64,000 nucleotides of DNA, from NCBI RefSeq assembly GCF_021462405.1, contig NZ_JAKEDU010000009.1:1-64000 (forward strand). Reading direction: 5' to 3'. The translations under genes were made by a program, and so were the position numbers. Origin of the DNA: Thermus tengchongensis. Lineage in GTDB: Bacteria > Deinococcota > Deinococci > Deinococcales > Thermaceae. Positions within the stretch are counted from its first letter, which is position 1. The number at the start of each line of letters is the position of its first letter. Positions 10,933-19,067 of the stretch are shown here, one piece after another. The notes beneath the pieces are model-generated. The model was given only the letters and a program-made list of their open reading frames with translations. It had not been told where the DNA came from and did no database searches.

Positions 10933-13026
10933 ATGCGGGTTAGCGCTCTTGCCTGGTTCACCCCGCTCACCGAGCCCAAGCCTGCCCCCCCCTTCTTCGG
11001 TCAGGAGCGGGCTTTAAAGGCCCTCGAGGCCGCCTTCCGCCAGGGCGGGCACGGCTACTTGGTGGGGCCAAGCGGCCTTGGCAAAAGAAAACGCCTCCTT
11101 GCTTACCTGCAGGACCGCCCCTTCCCCAAGGAGGAGCTGGTCTACCTGCCCCTCGGGGAGGAAGCCTTCCCCCTCCTCCTCCCCGAGGGGCAGGGCCGGG
11201 CCCTGGTGGAAGGGGTGGAGGCCCTCCTCGCCGAGTTCACCCCCGCCCTCTTCCGGGAGAAAGGTTTCCTCTACGCTAAAAGCCTGGTGGAGGCCCGCTA
11301 CGAGAAGGAGGCCGAAGCCCTCCTGAAGACCCTGGCCCAAGAGGCGGAGGGCTACGGGTTTGCCCTCTTGGAGGGGGAAGAGGGCCTTAGGCTATCGGGA
11401 AAGGGTCCCATGCCCCCGGAGCTTTCCGCCAAGCTGGAGGAAACCGTCTTGGCCTACGTGGACGTGCGGCAACGGGCGGAGGCGGAGGTGGCCGCCTTGA
11501 GGCGGGGTTTTGCCGAGCGCTTCCTCCTGCCCAAGGCCCAGGAGCTCAAAAGGCGCTTCCCCCAGGCGGGCCGCTACCTGGACTGGGTCACGGAAACCCT
11601 GCTGCGGGCCGCCGCTTTGGAGGAGGCCCTCAAGCTGGAAAGGCTCCTGCCCCGGCTTCTGGTGGAGGGGGGAGAACGGGTGGTCTATGAGCCCAACCCC
11701 AGCCCGGAGAGGCTTTTCGGGCACCTGGAGTACGAGATGCAGGAGGGCCTCCTCTCCACCCATCTTGGGCTTTTGCGCCCCGGGGCCCTGCACCGGGCCA
11801 CGGGAGGGGTCTTGGTCCTCGAGGCCCACCGGGTGTGGGAGCTCGGAAGCTACCCCCTCTTGAAGCGGGCCTTGGCCACGGGAGAGGTGGAACCCCTCTC
11901 CCCCCGGCCCGAGGTCAAGGGCCCCCGCCTCAAGCCCGCTCCCCTCAAGGCCCAGGTCTTCCTGGTGGGCCCCCCGGAGGTGATCGCCTTCCTGGAGGAG
12001 GACGAGGAATTCCTGGAGCTCTTCCCCTTCCGCGTGGAGTTCAGCCCGGAGATCCCCTACACCAAGGAGAACGTGGCCTACCTTGGGGGATTTCTAGAGG
12101 CCGAGGGCGTGGCCCTGACCCCTGAGGGCCTCTCCGCCCTGGCGGACGAGGCCCGGCGCTGGACCGGGCACAAGGAACGCCTGGACGCCAGGCTTTACCG
12201 CCTTCTGGACCTGGCCCGGGAGGCCCAAGCCCTCAAGCGCCCCCTGGACCGGGAGGCGGTGGAAAAGGCCCTCCGGGCCCGGGAGGAACGGTTCGGCCTG
12301 GAGGAGGAGCTTTACCTGAAGGACCTCGAGGAGGGGGTGGTGGCCCTCGAGGTCCAGGGTATGCGGGTGGGGGAGATCAACGGCCTGGTGGTGGTGGAAG
12401 GCCCCCTGCCCAGGGGGCGGCCCGTGCGCATCACCGCCCAAGCGGGCCCCGGGCGGGAGGGCATCCTCTCCATCGACCGGGAGGTGGGCCTGGGGGGCCA
12501 GGTCTTCCACAAGGCGGTCCTCACCCTGGCCGGGTACCTGCGGGGCACCTACGCCAGCCTGGGGGCCCTTTCCGCCACGGTGAGCCTGGTCTTTGAGCAG
12601 AGCTACGGGGGGATCGAGGGGGACTCGGCGGGGCTTGCCGAGCTTTTGGCGGTGCTCTCCGCCATCTCCGGCCTTCCCCTGAGGCAGGACCTGGCGGTCA
12701 CCGGAAGCCTGGACCAAACGGGCCGGGTCTTGGCCGTGGGCCGGGTGGCGGAGAAGGTGGAAGGGTTTTACCGGGTCTGCCAGGCCCTGGGCCTTTCCGG
12801 AACCCAGGGGGTGGTGCTCCCCAAGGCCAATCTGCCCCACCTCACCCTGCGCAAAGAGGTGGTGGAGGCGGTGGAAAGGGGCCACTTCCACCTCTATGCC
12901 GTAGAGGAGGTGGACGAGGCCATCGAGCTCCTCTTCGGCCGCAAGGCCTACTGGGTGCACGAGAAGGTGCGGGAGGTGCTGGCCCACTTCCAAAGCCTGG
13001 AAAACGGCGAGGGCGAAAAGGGCTAA
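10933..13026 (+). CDS. Lon-like protease with degenerate ATPase site (LonC type)
   Basis: A 697-aa protein with an AAA-like N-terminal part, a helical middle and a Lon protease domain at the C-terminus. The Ser-Lys dyad is intact: Ser about 565 in EGDSAGLAEL and Lys about 608 in RVAEKVEGF. The P-loop reads GPSGLGKRKR, keeping Lys but with Arg where Thr/Ser is needed, and the Walker B place reads LVLEAH. This matches the ATP-independent LonC proteins known from Thermales, so I infer peptidase activity without ATP-driven unfolding. TATAGT (10919-10924) lies 8 nt before ATG. The stop codon TAA overlaps decayed element copy D. Confidence 0.9.
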   Translation: MRVSALAWFTPLTEPKPAPPFFGQERALKALEAAFRQGGHGYLVGPSGLGKRKRLLAYLQDRPFPKEELVYLPLGEEAFPLLLPEGQGRALVEGVEALLAEFTPALFREKGFLYAKSLVEARYEKEAEALLKTLAQEAEGYGFALLEGEEGLRLSGKGPMPPELSAKLEETVLAYVDVRQRAEAEVAALRRGFAERFLLPKAQELKRRFPQAGRYLDWVTETLLRAAALEEALKLERLLPRLLVEGGERVVYEPNPSPERLFGHLEYEMQEGLLSTHLGLLRPGALHRATGGVLVLEAHRVWELGSYPLLKRALATGEVEPLSPRPEVKGPRLKPAPLKAQVFLVGPPEVIAFLEEDEEFLELFPFRVEFSPEIPYTKENVAYLGGFLEAEGVALTPEGLSALADEARRWTGHKERLDARLYRLLDLAREAQALKRPLDREAVEKALRAREERFGLEEELYLKDLEEGVVALEVQGMRVGEINGLVVVEGPLPRGRPVRITAQAGPGREGILSIDREVGLGGQVFHKAVLTLAGYLRGTYASLGALSATVSLVFEQSYGGIEGDSAGLAELLAVLSAISGLPLRQDLAVTGSLDQTGRVLAVGRVAEKVEGFYRVCQALGLSGTQGVVLPKANLPHLTLRKEVVEAVERGHFHLYAVEEVDEAIELLFGRKAYWVHEKVREVLAHFQSLENGEGEKG

Positions 13027-13102
13027 GTATCCACAAGCTGAAGCGGCGCGCCCATGCTTTTTGGGGTCCCCGCCGTGGCCTAGGGCCATGACGGGGCCTT
13101 TA
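13024..13102 (+). mobile_element. Palindromic TA-flanked element, copy D (decayed)
   Basis: A 75-bp degenerate relative of copies A-C. It keeps AGTA at the left end, the central GGCGCGCCCATG region and the start of the hairpin, but has lost about 25 bp. The TAs at its two ends are inside the stop codons of the flanking convergent genes. Removing it joins GGC-TA-GCGG, which would give TAG stops on both strands. Confidence 0.65.
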
Positions 13103-15406
13103 GCGGCCGGGCTCCAGAAGGAGGGTTTTGCCCCCTTCCGCAAAGCGCATGGGCAGGTACGCCCCCCGCTGCCATAGGGGCAGGAGGTCGGCGTAGTGGG
13201 GGGAGAGGAAGTGCCCCGACTGGCCCATGGGGTGGATGAAGAGGGAAGCCTCTGGGTCGGATAGGTCCACGATCTGGCGGTAGCTGGGCCCGTGGGTCAT
13301 CTGGAGGCTTTCGGGCACGAAGGGACCCACGTTCACCGTGTACCGGTCCCCGCCAAAGGGTACCCTCCGGTCCGTAAACCGCTTCAAGGGGGTATGGGTG
13401 AGGACCGCATGGGGGAAGGTGGCCCGGTGCACCTCACCCCAGGAACGGGCCCTTAGGGCCTCCTTCCGGTCCAGGGCTCTTTCCAGGGCCAAAGCAGCAA
13501 AGTCCAGGCAGGTCTCCCGGTACTCGGTCCCGGGCTGGTCGCAATTTGGGTCGCCTTCCCGCAGGGCCTTCAGGAGGTAGCGGGGCTCGTCCCAGTAGGC
13601 CTCGCCCACCTCCTTTTCCGGAAGCCGGGTGAGCTCGGTGTACCAGAGGGCGAAGACCAAGGCCTCCTCCGAGGCCCGATCCGCCACCCCGTCCCAGGCA
13701 AGGAGCCGCTCCCGCCAGGTCCGGCTCCGCTCGGAAAGGGGATTAATAAGCTCCAGGACCGGGCGGAAATCCCGGAAGAGGAGGCTCTTCTGATCCATCT
13801 GGATGGCCTTCATGTCCTCCAAGGAGAGCTTCTCCTTGGCCAAGAGCATTTCCCGGATGCGCTCCGCCCGGTAAGGCTCGGCCCAGTCGTAGGTGAGGGC
13901 GTAGGGGAAGCCCTTGGGGGTCACCTTGTGGTTGGCGGTGACCACGAAACCCTCCTTGGGGTTCAGCACCTTGGGCCACTCCTCGGGCTTGCGGTAGCCC
14001 TGCCAGTCCCAAGCCCCGTTCCCGGGCACGGGCACCATGCCCGTGTGTCCCTCCCTGCGGATGGGAAACTTTCCAGGGGCGATGTAGCCAATGTTGCCGT
14101 CCACATCCGCGTAGACGAAGTTCTGGCTGGGGGCGGAGTAGTGCCGCAGGGCTTCGGTGAACTCCTGCCAGTTGCGCGCCCGGTTCACCCCCAAAAAGGC
14201 CATGAGGATATGGTCCTCCTCGTCCAGGCTCACCCAGCGGAGGGCCATGGGGGTCTTGGGGGGGTCTTGCAGGGCGTCGGTGATGACGGGCCCGTAGTGG
14301 GTTTCCCGCACCCGGAGGACCACCTCCTTCCCCCCCCGCACCTGGATCCTCTCCTCCCGCACCCGGTAGGGCACCACCTGGCCCTTGTAGCGGTACCCCT
14401 TACCCTCCACGTCCTCGAGGAGGTAGAGGTCCTGCACGTCCGCCCCCACGTTGGTCACCCCCCAGGCGATGCGCTCGTTCCGGCCGATGACGATGCCAGG
14501 CACCCCAGGCAGGGTGGCCCCGATGACCCGGTACCCGGGGGCCTCGAGGGCCATCAGGAACCAGAGGCTTGGGGCCTGCAAGCCCAGGTGGGGGTCGTTC
14601 GCCAGGAAGGGCTTGCCGGTAGCGGTGCGGCTTCCCGAAACCACCCAGTTGTTGCTGGCCTCCAGGAAGCGGGGCGGGGCCAGTCGGAGGAGGGCCGCCG
14701 GGGCTTCCTCCCGCTTTAGGGGAAGCCCCAAGTCCTCCGCCTGCAGGATGGTGGGGGCGTCCTCCGGGTAAGGCGGCAGGAGCTCCAGAAGCCTTTCTGG
14801 GCTCATCCCCCGGGCCAGGAGGCGGTGGCGCAGAAGCTCCTCCTCCCAGTTCATGGAGAGGTCAAAGCTCATCATCTTGGCCCAGACCAGGACGTCCGGA
14901 CCCGTCCAGGGCTCGGGGCGGAAGGAAAGGAGGCGGAACTCGGGGGGTAAGGGGGCCCCGCTTTCCAAGAAGGCGTTCACCCCGGCCACGTAGGCGTCCA
15001 CCGCCCGCTTCTCCTCGGGGTAGAGGCGCTCGTAGGCGCTTTCCGCCGCCCGGTAGAAGCCCCAGGTGCGCAGGAAACGGTCTTGCGGCAGCACCGCCTC
15101 CCCCAACACCTCGGCAAGCCTTCCCTGCCCCACCCGGCGCTGGAACTCCATCTGCCAGAGCCTTTCCTGGGCGTGGACGAAGCCCTGGGCGAAGAAGAGG
15201 TCCTCGAGGCTCGCCGCCCGCACCCGCACCACCCCCCACCTGTCCCGCACCACCTCCACCGGGGTGGAAAGGCCCTTCAGGGCAATACGCCCCTCCACCT
15301 GGGGCAAGGAGGCCCGCAGGGTGAGGTAGACCCCCAACGCCGCCAGCAAGACCACCCCGAGCACCAGGCCAAGAAGCCAAGCCAGAAGCCGCAGAAGGCG
15401 TTTCAT
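13100..15406 (-). CDS. Penicillin acylase family protein (Ntn hydrolase)
   Basis: A 768-aa precursor with an N-terminal hydrophobic segment (LLAWLLGLVLGVVLLAALGVYL), so exported or membrane-anchored. Family processing is autocatalytic: the alpha chain runs to about residue 250, and the beta chain should start at the Ser of SNNWVVSGSRTATGKP, the nucleophile. The downstream HLGLQAPSLW and the long beta chain match penicillin acylases and related amidases. The natural substrate may be acyl-homoserine lactones or other amides. Its stop TAA overlaps element copy D. It is divergent from the AbrB-like gene with 26 bp between starts. Confidence 0.92.
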   Translation of the reverse strand: MKRLLRLLAWLLGLVLGVVLLAALGVYLTLRASLPQVEGRIALKGLSTPVEVVRDRWGVVRVRAASLEDLFFAQGFVHAQERLWQMEFQRRVGQGRLAEVLGEAVLPQDRFLRTWGFYRAAESAYERLYPEEKRAVDAYVAGVNAFLESGAPLPPEFRLLSFRPEPWTGPDVLVWAKMMSFDLSMNWEEELLRHRLLARGMSPERLLELLPPYPEDAPTILQAEDLGLPLKREEAPAALLRLAPPRFLEASNNWVVSGSRTATGKPFLANDPHLGLQAPSLWFLMALEAPGYRVIGATLPGVPGIVIGRNERIAWGVTNVGADVQDLYLLEDVEGKGYRYKGQVVPYRVREERIQVRGGKEVVLRVRETHYGPVITDALQDPPKTPMALRWVSLDEEDHILMAFLGVNRARNWQEFTEALRHYSAPSQNFVYADVDGNIGYIAPGKFPIRREGHTGMVPVPGNGAWDWQGYRKPEEWPKVLNPKEGFVVTANHKVTPKGFPYALTYDWAEPYRAERIREMLLAKEKLSLEDMKAIQMDQKSLLFRDFRPVLELINPLSERSRTWRERLLAWDGVADRASEEALVFALWYTELTRLPEKEVGEAYWDEPRYLLKALREGDPNCDQPGTEYRETCLDFAALALERALDRKEALRARSWGEVHRATFPHAVLTHTPLKRFTDRRVPFGGDRYTVNVGPFVPESLQMTHGPSYRQIVDLSDPEASLFIHPMGQSGHFLSPHYADLLPLWQRGAYLPMRFAEGGKTLLLEPGR

Positions 15407-15420
15407 GGTTGGACGGAGTA

Positions 15421-15426
15421 TACCAT
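15421..15426 (+). promoter_or_regulatory. -10 box TACCAT of a leaderless start
   Basis: TACCAT is followed by GGGGCC and ATG 15433, the same spacer as at 2895 and 53631. An overlapping TATACC two bases earlier is an alternative hexamer. Confidence 0.5.
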
Positions 15427-15432
15427 GGGGCC

Positions 15433-15906
15433 ATGGAACTGCTGCGCGCCGCCCTAAGCGGCCTTCTGCTGGGCCTTTTCTTCCAGCGCCTGGGCCTGCC
15501 CGGGGGAGTGGTGGTGGGGGCCATGCTGGGCACGGGCCTCCACCAGCTCCTCCTGCCCCCCGCCCCCACCCCCCGGGGCCTGGACCTCCTGGTCCAGCTC
15601 CTGGCCGGGGTACTGGTGGGGCTTTCCTTCCGGCGGGAGCTTCTCTCCCCCCGCCTCCTGCCCTACGCCGTCCTGGCCGCCTTAGCCTTCTTGCTTTTGG
15701 CGGTGGCCTTAGCCCTCCTCTTCGCCCGGGCCCTGGGGCAGGAACCCAAGGCCCTCCTCTTTGCCCTCGCCCCAGGGGGGATTACCGGCATGGGCCCCCT
15801 GAGCCAGGCGGAGGGGGGAAGCGCAGCCCTGGTGGGGGTGTTCCACACGCTGCGGGTTTTCCTCCTCTTCCTGCTGGTGCCCCTTTTGGCCCGGCTTCTT
15901 CGGTAG
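15433..15906 (+). CDS. AbrB-family membrane protein, half-size
   Basis: A 157-aa membrane protein with about five hydrophobic segments. It shows the AbrB-duplication domain features: GVVVGAMLGTGL near the start, and APGGITGMGPLSQAEGG followed by a helix with Arg (VFHTLRVFLLFLLV). Most family members carry two such domains in about 350 aa, so this is a single-domain version. The family is linked to ammonia-monooxygenase-like or small-molecule transport annotations, with no firm function. Transcription probably begins at ATG. Confidence 0.8.
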   Translation: MELLRAALSGLLLGLFFQRLGLPGGVVVGAMLGTGLHQLLLPPAPTPRGLDLLVQLLAGVLVGLSFRRELLSPRLLPYAVLAALAFLLLAVALALLFARALGQEPKALLFALAPGGITGMGPLSQAEGGSAALVGVFHTLRVFLLFLLVPLLARLLR

Positions 15907-15909
15907 TAT
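15904..15909 (+). promoter_or_regulatory. -10 box TAGTAT of the CDGSH gene
   Basis: TAGTAT begins on the stop codon TAG of the AbrB-like gene and is followed by GGGGGC and ATG 15916. Confidence 0.55.
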
Positions 15910-15915
15910 GGGGGC

Positions 15916-16125
15916 ATGCGGCTGGAGTTCTTGGAAAACGGACCCATTCGGGTGGAGGGGGAGCGCTTCACGTTGCGGGTGGGGGACAAGGAGGAAGTCT
16001 TGGAGAAACCCCGGGTCTTCCTCTGCCGTTGCGGGGCCTCGGGCAACAAGCCCTTCTGCGACGGCACCCACAAGCGCATCGGCTTCCAGGCTCCGGGAGG
16101 GGTCTTGGAGGTGGAAGGAGACTGA
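15916..16125 (+). CDS. CDGSH iron-sulfur domain protein
   Basis: A 69-aa protein with the complete CDGSH signature CRCGASGNKPFCDGTH, whose three Cys and one His bind a redox-active, pH-labile [2Fe-2S] cluster. The rest is short beta strands (FLENGPIRVEGERFTLRV). No membrane segment is present, so it is a soluble prokaryotic type. It starts 9 nt after the AbrB-like gene with its own -10-like box. Partners are unknown; an aldo/keto reductase gene follows 43 bp downstream. Confidence 0.92.
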   Translation: MRLEFLENGPIRVEGERFTLRVGDKEEVLEKPRVFLCRCGASGNKPFCDGTHKRIGFQAPGGVLEVEGD

Positions 16126-16168
16126 CCCGCTGGTCAACTTGAGGCCAAGGGGGTAAACTCCGGTAGCC

Positions 16169-17128
16169 ATGGGCGAGATGCGCTACCGGAAACTGGGCAA
16201 ATGGGGGCTTAAGGTCTCGGAGATCTCCTTGGGGGCCTGGGTCACCTTCGGGGATGTGGTGAAGGACAAGGAAACCGTCCGGGAGATCGTAAAGATCGCC
16301 TACGAGGGCGGGGTCAACTTCTTCGACAACGCCGACGTCTACGCCAAGGGCCTGGCCGAGGAGGTCATGGGGGAGGTGCTCAAGGAGTTCCCCCGGCACA
16401 CCCTGGTCCTCTCCACCAAGGCCTACTGGCCCATGTCGGAGGACCCCAACGACCGGGGACTAAGCCGGAAACACCTCCTGGAGAGCATCACCCAAAGCCT
16501 GAAGCGGCTAAAGACCGACTACGTGGACCTCTTCTTCGCCCACCGCTACGACCCCGAGGTGCCCATGGAGGAGATCGTCTACGCCATGCACACCATCGTG
16601 GAGAAGGGCTACGCCCTCTACTGGGGTACCTCGGAGTGGCCCGCCGCCCGCATCGCCGAGGCGGTGACCTTCGCCAGGGAAAACGGCCTCCACCCCCCGG
16701 TGGTGGAGCAACCCCAGTACTCCATGCTCTACCGGGAGCGGGTGGAAAACGAGATCCTCCCCGAGGCCGAGCGCTTCGGCCTGGGCCTGGTGGTCTGGAG
16801 CCCCTTGGCCATGGGAATGCTCACCGGGCGGTACGACCAGGGAATCCCCGAGGACAGCCGCTTCGCCCGCTACCCCCAGTTCGCCGAGCGCTTCCTCACA
16901 GAGGAAAACCGGAAGAAGGTGCTGAGGCTCAAGGCGGTGGCGGACGAGCTGGGCCTCACCCGGGCCCAGCTGGCCCTGGCCTGGGTGCTGAGGCTTCCCG
17001 GGATCTCTAGCGCCATCACCGGGGCGACCCGCCCAGAGCAGATCCGGGAGAGCCTGGGAGCGGCGGGGGTGGACCTGCCCCAGGAGGCCCTGGAGCGCAT
17101 CGAGGCCATCCTGAAGGGGGAGGCGTAA
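16169..17128 (+). CDS. Aldo/keto reductase, potassium-channel beta-subunit-like
   Basis: A 319-aa NADPH-dependent oxidoreductase with a TIM barrel. The catalytic tetrad is visible: Asp and Tyr in FFDNADVYAKG, Lys in LVLSTKAYW, and His in LFFAHRYDP. The cofactor part near the C-terminus has SSAITGATRPEQIRESL. The short linkers and the MRYRKLGKWGLKVSEISLG start match the Kv-beta/YghZ branch. ATG 16169 gives 319 aa; ATG 16178 is also possible. TAAACT (16154-16159) may be the -10. The substrate is unknown. Confidence 0.93.
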   Translation: MGEMRYRKLGKWGLKVSEISLGAWVTFGDVVKDKETVREIVKIAYEGGVNFFDNADVYAKGLAEEVMGEVLKEFPRHTLVLSTKAYWPMSEDPNDRGLSRKHLLESITQSLKRLKTDYVDLFFAHRYDPEVPMEEIVYAMHTIVEKGYALYWGTSEWPAARIAEAVTFARENGLHPPVVEQPQYSMLYRERVENEILPEAERFGLGLVVWSPLAMGMLTGRYDQGIPEDSRFARYPQFAERFLTEENRKKVLRLKAVADELGLTRAQLALAWVLRLPGISSAITGATRPEQIRESLGAAGVDLPQEALERIEAILKGEA

Positions 17129-17134
17129 GGGAAC

Positions 17135-17755
17135 CTATTGGGGCGCTGGGGCCAAGCCCAGGTGGACCAGGTACCGGGCCTGGCCCTCCCCCTTCCTCGC
17201 CGGGGACAAGGCCGCGTAGCGGTGGTACAGGGCCAAGAGCTCCCGCTGCAGGGCCTTGGCTTCTTCCCGGCGCAAGTGGAGCCCGGCGCTCCAAAGGTTG
17301 ACCAAGGGAGGGAAGTCCTCCGCCAAGAGGTCGGGTTCCGCCTCCCCGCCAAACTCCAAAAGGCCCTCTGCGTTCAGGAAGACCCGGAGGACGGCCCCGT
17401 AACCGGGGTCGTGGGCCTCCAGGGCCCTCGCCCATTCCTCCTGCCAGCTTCTGGCCCCCTCGAGGGCCCGCAAGACCCCCTCCGGCACCAGCTCCCGCGG
17501 GATGCGGAAGTCGGTGTCCACCGCCTGGTAAAGGCGCACGGGCCGCCCCCGCCTGGGCCGGATCCCGGCAGGGCGCAAAAGGCCCGCCCGCACCAAGAGG
17601 CCCACCCGGTAGTGGGCCCGCTGCAGGGAAAGGCCTTGGGCTAAGGCCAGGTCCTTCACGCTGGCGGGGCCTGCCATGAAGGGCTTCAGGGCCACGGCCA
17701 TCTCCGGGTCCGCCAAGAGGCGGGCCGCCAGGGGGTTGTCCACGCGAAAGGGCAT
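17135..17755 (-). CDS. Winged-helix transcriptional regulator
   Basis: A 206-aa protein whose N-terminal ~80 residues form a helix-turn-helix/winged helix of the ArsR-like kind (SVKDLALAQGLSLQRAHYRVGLLVRAGLL, then an Arg-rich wing RPRRGRPVRLYQ). The C-terminal part is helical and may bind a ligand or dimerise. It is divergent from an MFS transporter with 49 bp between starts, so it probably controls that gene and itself. A -10-like TAGAGT (17762-17767) sits six bases before ATG. Confidence 0.85.
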   Translation of the reverse strand: MPFRVDNPLAARLLADPEMAVALKPFMAGPASVKDLALAQGLSLQRAHYRVGLLVRAGLLRPAGIRPRRGRPVRLYQAVDTDFRIPRELVPEGVLRALEGARSWQEEWARALEAHDPGYGAVLRVFLNAEGLLEFGGEAEPDLLAEDFPPLVNLWSAGLHLRREEAKALQRELLALYHRYAALSPARKGEGQARYLVHLGLAPAPQ

Positions 17756-17804
17756 GGCTCTACTCTAAAGGCCGGCTTGCGCCTGGAGTAGCGGGGAAGG
17801 GAAA

Positions 17805-19058
17805 GTGGGCGCCGTGCAGGGCTTTGCCGCCTTCCGCCTCCTTTGGGTGGGCCAGGCCCTGGCCCTGGTGGGCCGGGAGATGACCTGGTTCGCCCTCACC
17901 CTCTACGCCTACCAGAAGACGGGCTTGGCCACCACCCTCTCCCTCCTGGGCTTCTTCCACTTCCTGCCCCTCATCCTCCTCTCCCCCTTGGCGGGGGCCC
18001 TGGTGGACCGCTACCCCAGGCGGTGGGCCATGCTGGCCGCGGACCTAGGCGGGGGGCTGGCCACGGGCTTCCTCCTCCTCATGCTCCTCCTGGGGCGGCT
18101 GGAGGTGGGCCACCTCTACCTGGTCTCCGCCGTTACCGGGGCCCTTTCCAGCCTCCACTGGCCTGCCCTCTCCGCCGCCCTTTCCGCCATGCTGGAGAAG
18201 AAGGACTACGCCCGGGCCAGCGGCATGATGAGCCTGGCGGAGTCCCTGGCGGGGGTGGGGGCCCCCATCCTGGCCGCTGCCCTTCTGAAGCCTTTGGGTC
18301 TAGGAGGGGTCTTCGCCCTGGACCTCCTGGGGGCGGGCGCCGCGGTCCTCACCCTCCTCCTGGTGCCAATCCCCAATCCCAGGCCGCAGGCAGGAAAGCG
18401 GGCCTCCCTCCTGGAGGAGGCCCTTTATGGCTTCCGCTTCATCCTGGAAAGGCCGCCCCTCCTGGGCCTTCAGCTCATGTTCTTCGGGGTGAACTTCCTC
18501 ACCACCCTGGCGGCCACCGTCCTCCCCGCCATGGTCCTGGCCAAGACCGCCCTCTCCGAGGCCGCTTTGGCCCTGGTGCGCTCGGCCTCGGGCCTGGGCG
18601 GGGTGGCGGGAGGGCTTCTCCTCTCCCTCTGGGGCGGCCCCAGGAAGCGGGTGCACGGGGTCTTTTGGGGCATGGCCCTTTCCAGCCTGGCCCTGGCCCT
18701 GATGGGGCTTGCGGACAGCCCCCAGGCCTGGGCCGTTCTGGCCTTTTTGGAAAGTCTCTTCATACCCGTGCTCAACGGCTCCAACCAGGCCATCTGGCAG
18801 GCCAAGGTGCCCCTCGAGGTCCAGGGGAAGGTCTTCGCCGCCAGGCGCATGATCGCCTGGTTCGCCAACCCCCTGGCCATGCTCCTCTCGGGGCCCCTGG
18901 CGGATCGGGTCTTCGGCCCCCGCTACGGCCAAGGGGAGGGGATCGCCCTCATGCTCCTCCTCTTCGGCGGCCTGGGGGTGGCCCTGGGGCTTTCCGGCTA
19001 CCTCCTTCCCCAGGTCCGGGAGGCGGAACGCCTTCTCCCCGACGCCAAGCCGGACTAA
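17805..19058 (+). CDS. MFS transporter (MFS_3-like efflux)
   Basis: A 417-aa protein with about twelve hydrophobic segments. The loop between helices 2 and 3 reads GALVDRYPRRW, the MFS motif A region. The sequence resembles enterobactin-exporter-like and macrolide-efflux MFS proteins. GTG 17805 follows a purine-rich ribosome site (GGGGAAGGGA). It is divergent from the winged-helix regulator, which fits regulated efflux. Substrate unknown. Confidence 0.88.
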   Translation: MGAVQGFAAFRLLWVGQALALVGREMTWFALTLYAYQKTGLATTLSLLGFFHFLPLILLSPLAGALVDRYPRRWAMLAADLGGGLATGFLLLMLLLGRLEVGHLYLVSAVTGALSSLHWPALSAALSAMLEKKDYARASGMMSLAESLAGVGAPILAAALLKPLGLGGVFALDLLGAGAAVLTLLLVPIPNPRPQAGKRASLLEEALYGFRFILERPPLLGLQLMFFGVNFLTTLAATVLPAMVLAKTALSEAALALVRSASGLGGVAGGLLLSLWGGPRKRVHGVFWGMALSSLALALMGLADSPQAWAVLAFLESLFIPVLNGSNQAIWQAKVPLEVQGKVFAARRMIAWFANPLAMLLSGPLADRVFGPRYGQGEGIALMLLLFGGLGVALGLSGYLLPQVREAERLLPDAKPD

Positions 19059-19061
19059 ACT
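19056..19061 (+). promoter_or_regulatory. -10 box TAAACT before the FAD oxidase gene
   Basis: TAAACT includes the MFS stop codon TAA and is followed by TCTAGC and ATG 19068, again a six-base gap. Confidence 0.5.
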
Positions 19062-19067
19062 TCTAGC

